Assembly (NCBI RefSeq): GCF_029910095.1
Contig: NZ_CP094526.1
Location: 3,286,001 to 3,350,000, forward strand
Reading direction: 5' to 3'
Source: Bradyrhizobium sp. ISRA464
Lineage (GTDB): Bacteria > Pseudomonadota > Alphaproteobacteria > Rhizobiales > Xanthobacteraceae
DNA: 64,000 nucleotides
How positions within the stretch are numbered: position 1 is the stretch's first letter; each line of letters opens with the position of its first letter. The position numbers and the translations under genes were made by a program. The notes under the pieces were generated by a model. It made no database searches. It saw only the letters and a program-made list of their open reading frames with translations, and was not told where the DNA came from. Shown piece after piece: positions 62,884 through 64,000 of this stretch.

Positions 62884-64000
62884 ATGGCTAACAGTTTTGC
62901 GACACGGCTCGCGGCGGCGCTGCTCGCAGCCTGCCTTCTGACCGCGGCGCGCGCCGAGGATGAGGCGCCGCAGCCGCAGCCATCGCCGAGCGCGCAGGCG
63001 CCGACCGGCCAGAAGGGACGGGCAGGGCGCGGCGAGGCTGGTCCCAATGCCAACGCCTCCGCCAACGCATCCACTGCCGAACAGCATCGCCTGCCGCCGG
63101 ACTCGACCACCAAGCAGTCGGTCGTGCTGCCCGGCCGTACACTCGCCTTCACCGCGACCGCCGGCTCGATTCGCGTGTTTGACGACAAGGGCGAGCCGCT
63201 GGCCGACATCGCCTACACCTCCTACCAGCTCGACGGCGCCGACAGGGCGAGCCGGCCGGTGACTTTCTTGTTCAACGGCGGTCCAGGCGCTGCGTCGGGC
63301 TGGCTGCAATTCGGCAATGTCGGACCGTGGCGCCTCTCGTTCGACGGCGATGGCATGGCGTCGTCGGCGTCGCCCGATCTGATTCCGAATGCCGACACCT
63401 GGCTCGACTTCACCGATCTCGTCTTCATCGATCCCGTCGGCACCGGTTACAGCCGCTTCGTCACAACGTCGCAGGACGAGCGCAAACGCTTCTTCTCCGT
63501 CGATGGCGACGCCAACGCGATCGCGCTGGTGATCCGCCGCTGGCTGGAGAAGCACAACCGGCTGCTGTCGCCGAAATACGTCGTCGGCGAAAGCTATGGC
63601 GGCATTCGCGGGCCCAAGGTGGTGCACAATCTGCAAATGCAGCAGGGCGTCGGCGTGCGCGGCCTGATCCTGATCTCGCCGGTGCTCGATTTCCGGGAGT
63701 ATTCCGGCTCGAGCATTTTGCAGTACGTGGCGAGCCTGCCGACCATGGCGGCGGTTGCGCGACAGGCCAAGGGGCCGGTGACGCGCGACGATCTCGCCGA
63801 CGTCGAGCGCTACGCGCGCAGCGATTTCTTGATCGACCTCGTCAAGGGCCAGGCCGACACCGACGCCACGACGCGCCTTGCAGACAGGGTTGCGAGCCTC
63901 ACCGGCATCGATCAGGCGGTGAGCCGCAGGCTCGCCGGCCGTTTCGATATCGGTGAGTTCCGTCGCGAGTTCGACCGCAAGAACGGCAAGGTGACGGGCC
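62884..64000 (+). CDS. Serine carboxypeptidase (peptidase S10), 5' part
   Basis: The first 372 codons of an exported peptidase S10 enzyme. A signal peptide (FATRLAAALLAACLLTAA) precedes a low-complexity stretch. The catalytic parts seen are TFLFNGGPGAASGWLQFG (oxyanion loop), LVFIDPVGTGYSRF and the nucleophile elbow VVGESYGGIRGPKVVHNL (GESYGG). The Asp and His of the triad would lie beyond the window. It releases C-terminal residues from peptides in the periplasm. ATG 62884. Confidence 0.85.
   Translation, partial: MANSFATRLAAALLAACLLTAARAEDEAPQPQPSPSAQAPTGQKGRAGRGEAGPNANASANASTAEQHRLPPDSTTKQSVVLPGRTLAFTATAGSIRVFDDKGEPLADIAYTSYQLDGADRASRPVTFLFNGGPGAASGWLQFGNVGPWRLSFDGDGMASSASPDLIPNADTWLDFTDLVFIDPVGTGYSRFVTTSQDERKRFFSVDGDANAIALVIRRWLEKHNRLLSPKYVVGESYGGIRGPKVVHNLQMQQGVGVRGLILISPVLDFREYSGSSILQYVASLPTMAAVARQAKGPVTRDDLADVERYARSDFLIDLVKGQADTDATTRLADRVASLTGIDQAVSRRLAGRFDIGEFRREFDRKNGKVTG

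Noticed and set aside
1..64000. CRISPR array, tRNA or rRNA genes.
   Set aside because: No array of evenly spaced repeats was seen, and no segment with the T-loop GGTTCGAATCC pattern plus a cloverleaf was found by eye.

Overview
The window looks like chromosome of a Bradyrhizobium-type alphaproteobacterium (Nitrobacteraceae). This is inferred from the GC-rich DNA with long spurious antisense reading frames, a monocarboxylate permease of the rhizobial MctP type, DUF2336, DUF3311 and HdeD/DUF308 proteins, frequent GTG/TTG starts behind strong Shine-Dalgarno (SD) sequences, several CtrA-type boxes, and small intergenic palindromic repeats typical of that group. No rRNA, tRNA, CRISPR array or phage was found.

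Layout. 1-11 kb: metabolic and stress genes: the 5' part of an ornithine cyclodeaminase-family gene, a divergent HdeD/dodecin pair with tandem palindromes between them, GNAT acetyltransferase, a frameshifted Orn/Lys/Arg decarboxylase, a LysR regulator remnant, an acyl-CoA dehydrogenase-like flavoprotein, cupin, DJ-1/PfpI-like protein, TPR lipo/secreted protein, and the MctP symporter with its DUF3311 partner. 11-17 kb: a frameshifted SnoaL-like gene and a complete branched-chain amino-acid-type ABC operon whose second permease and first ATPase are fused. 17-27 kb: accessory DNA: a two-gene IS91-type element, an HExxH protein, two adenylate-cyclase/TPR proteins with a frameshifted O-methyltransferase between them, and two 104-bp direct repeats bracketing the first cyclase and the methyltransferase. 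26.7-32.2 kb: an H1-like basic protein, a KdpE/short-KdpD two-component pair, an orphan 151-aa protein and a Kup potassium transporter. 32-37 kb: a membrane adenylate cyclase, then a group II intron sitting in a structured repeat cluster. 37-64 kb: mostly core genes: PAS protein, candidate small RNA, rhomboid, CBS and patatin-like proteins, GGDEF/EAL protein, nitroreductase, thrS, two secreted ClpP-fold proteins, MFS and APC transporters, yidD, an IscU/SufU-like scaffold, folE-hisI, transglycosylase, DUF2336, response regulator plus Hpt, nadK and the start of a serine carboxypeptidase.

How parts work together. The liv-type operon, MctP, APC permease and MFS protein are uptake/efflux systems; KdpDE beside Kup suggests local control of potassium uptake. 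Three matches to the CtrA consensus TTAA-N7-TTAAC lie upstream of a PAS gene/candidate RNA (37.48 kb), an APC permease/lipoprotein hydrolase pair (51.49 kb) and a transglycosylase (58.09 kb), with weaker sites near DUF2336 and a response regulator, so part of the right half may belong to a cell-cycle/motility regulon. Four genes carry deletions that break the frame (decarboxylase, LysR, SnoaL, O-methyltransferase), which marks decay or sequence error in the left half.

The most interesting unexplained items are the candidate RNA with CtrA box and intrinsic terminator at 37.5-37.7 kb, two hairpins that overlap ribosome-binding sites (IS91 recombinase and hisI), the repeat-bracketed cyclase module, and the paired secreted proteins sharing C-x-S-x-C and C-x3-C-x2-W motifs. 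All assignments come from reading the sequence; no database search was run.
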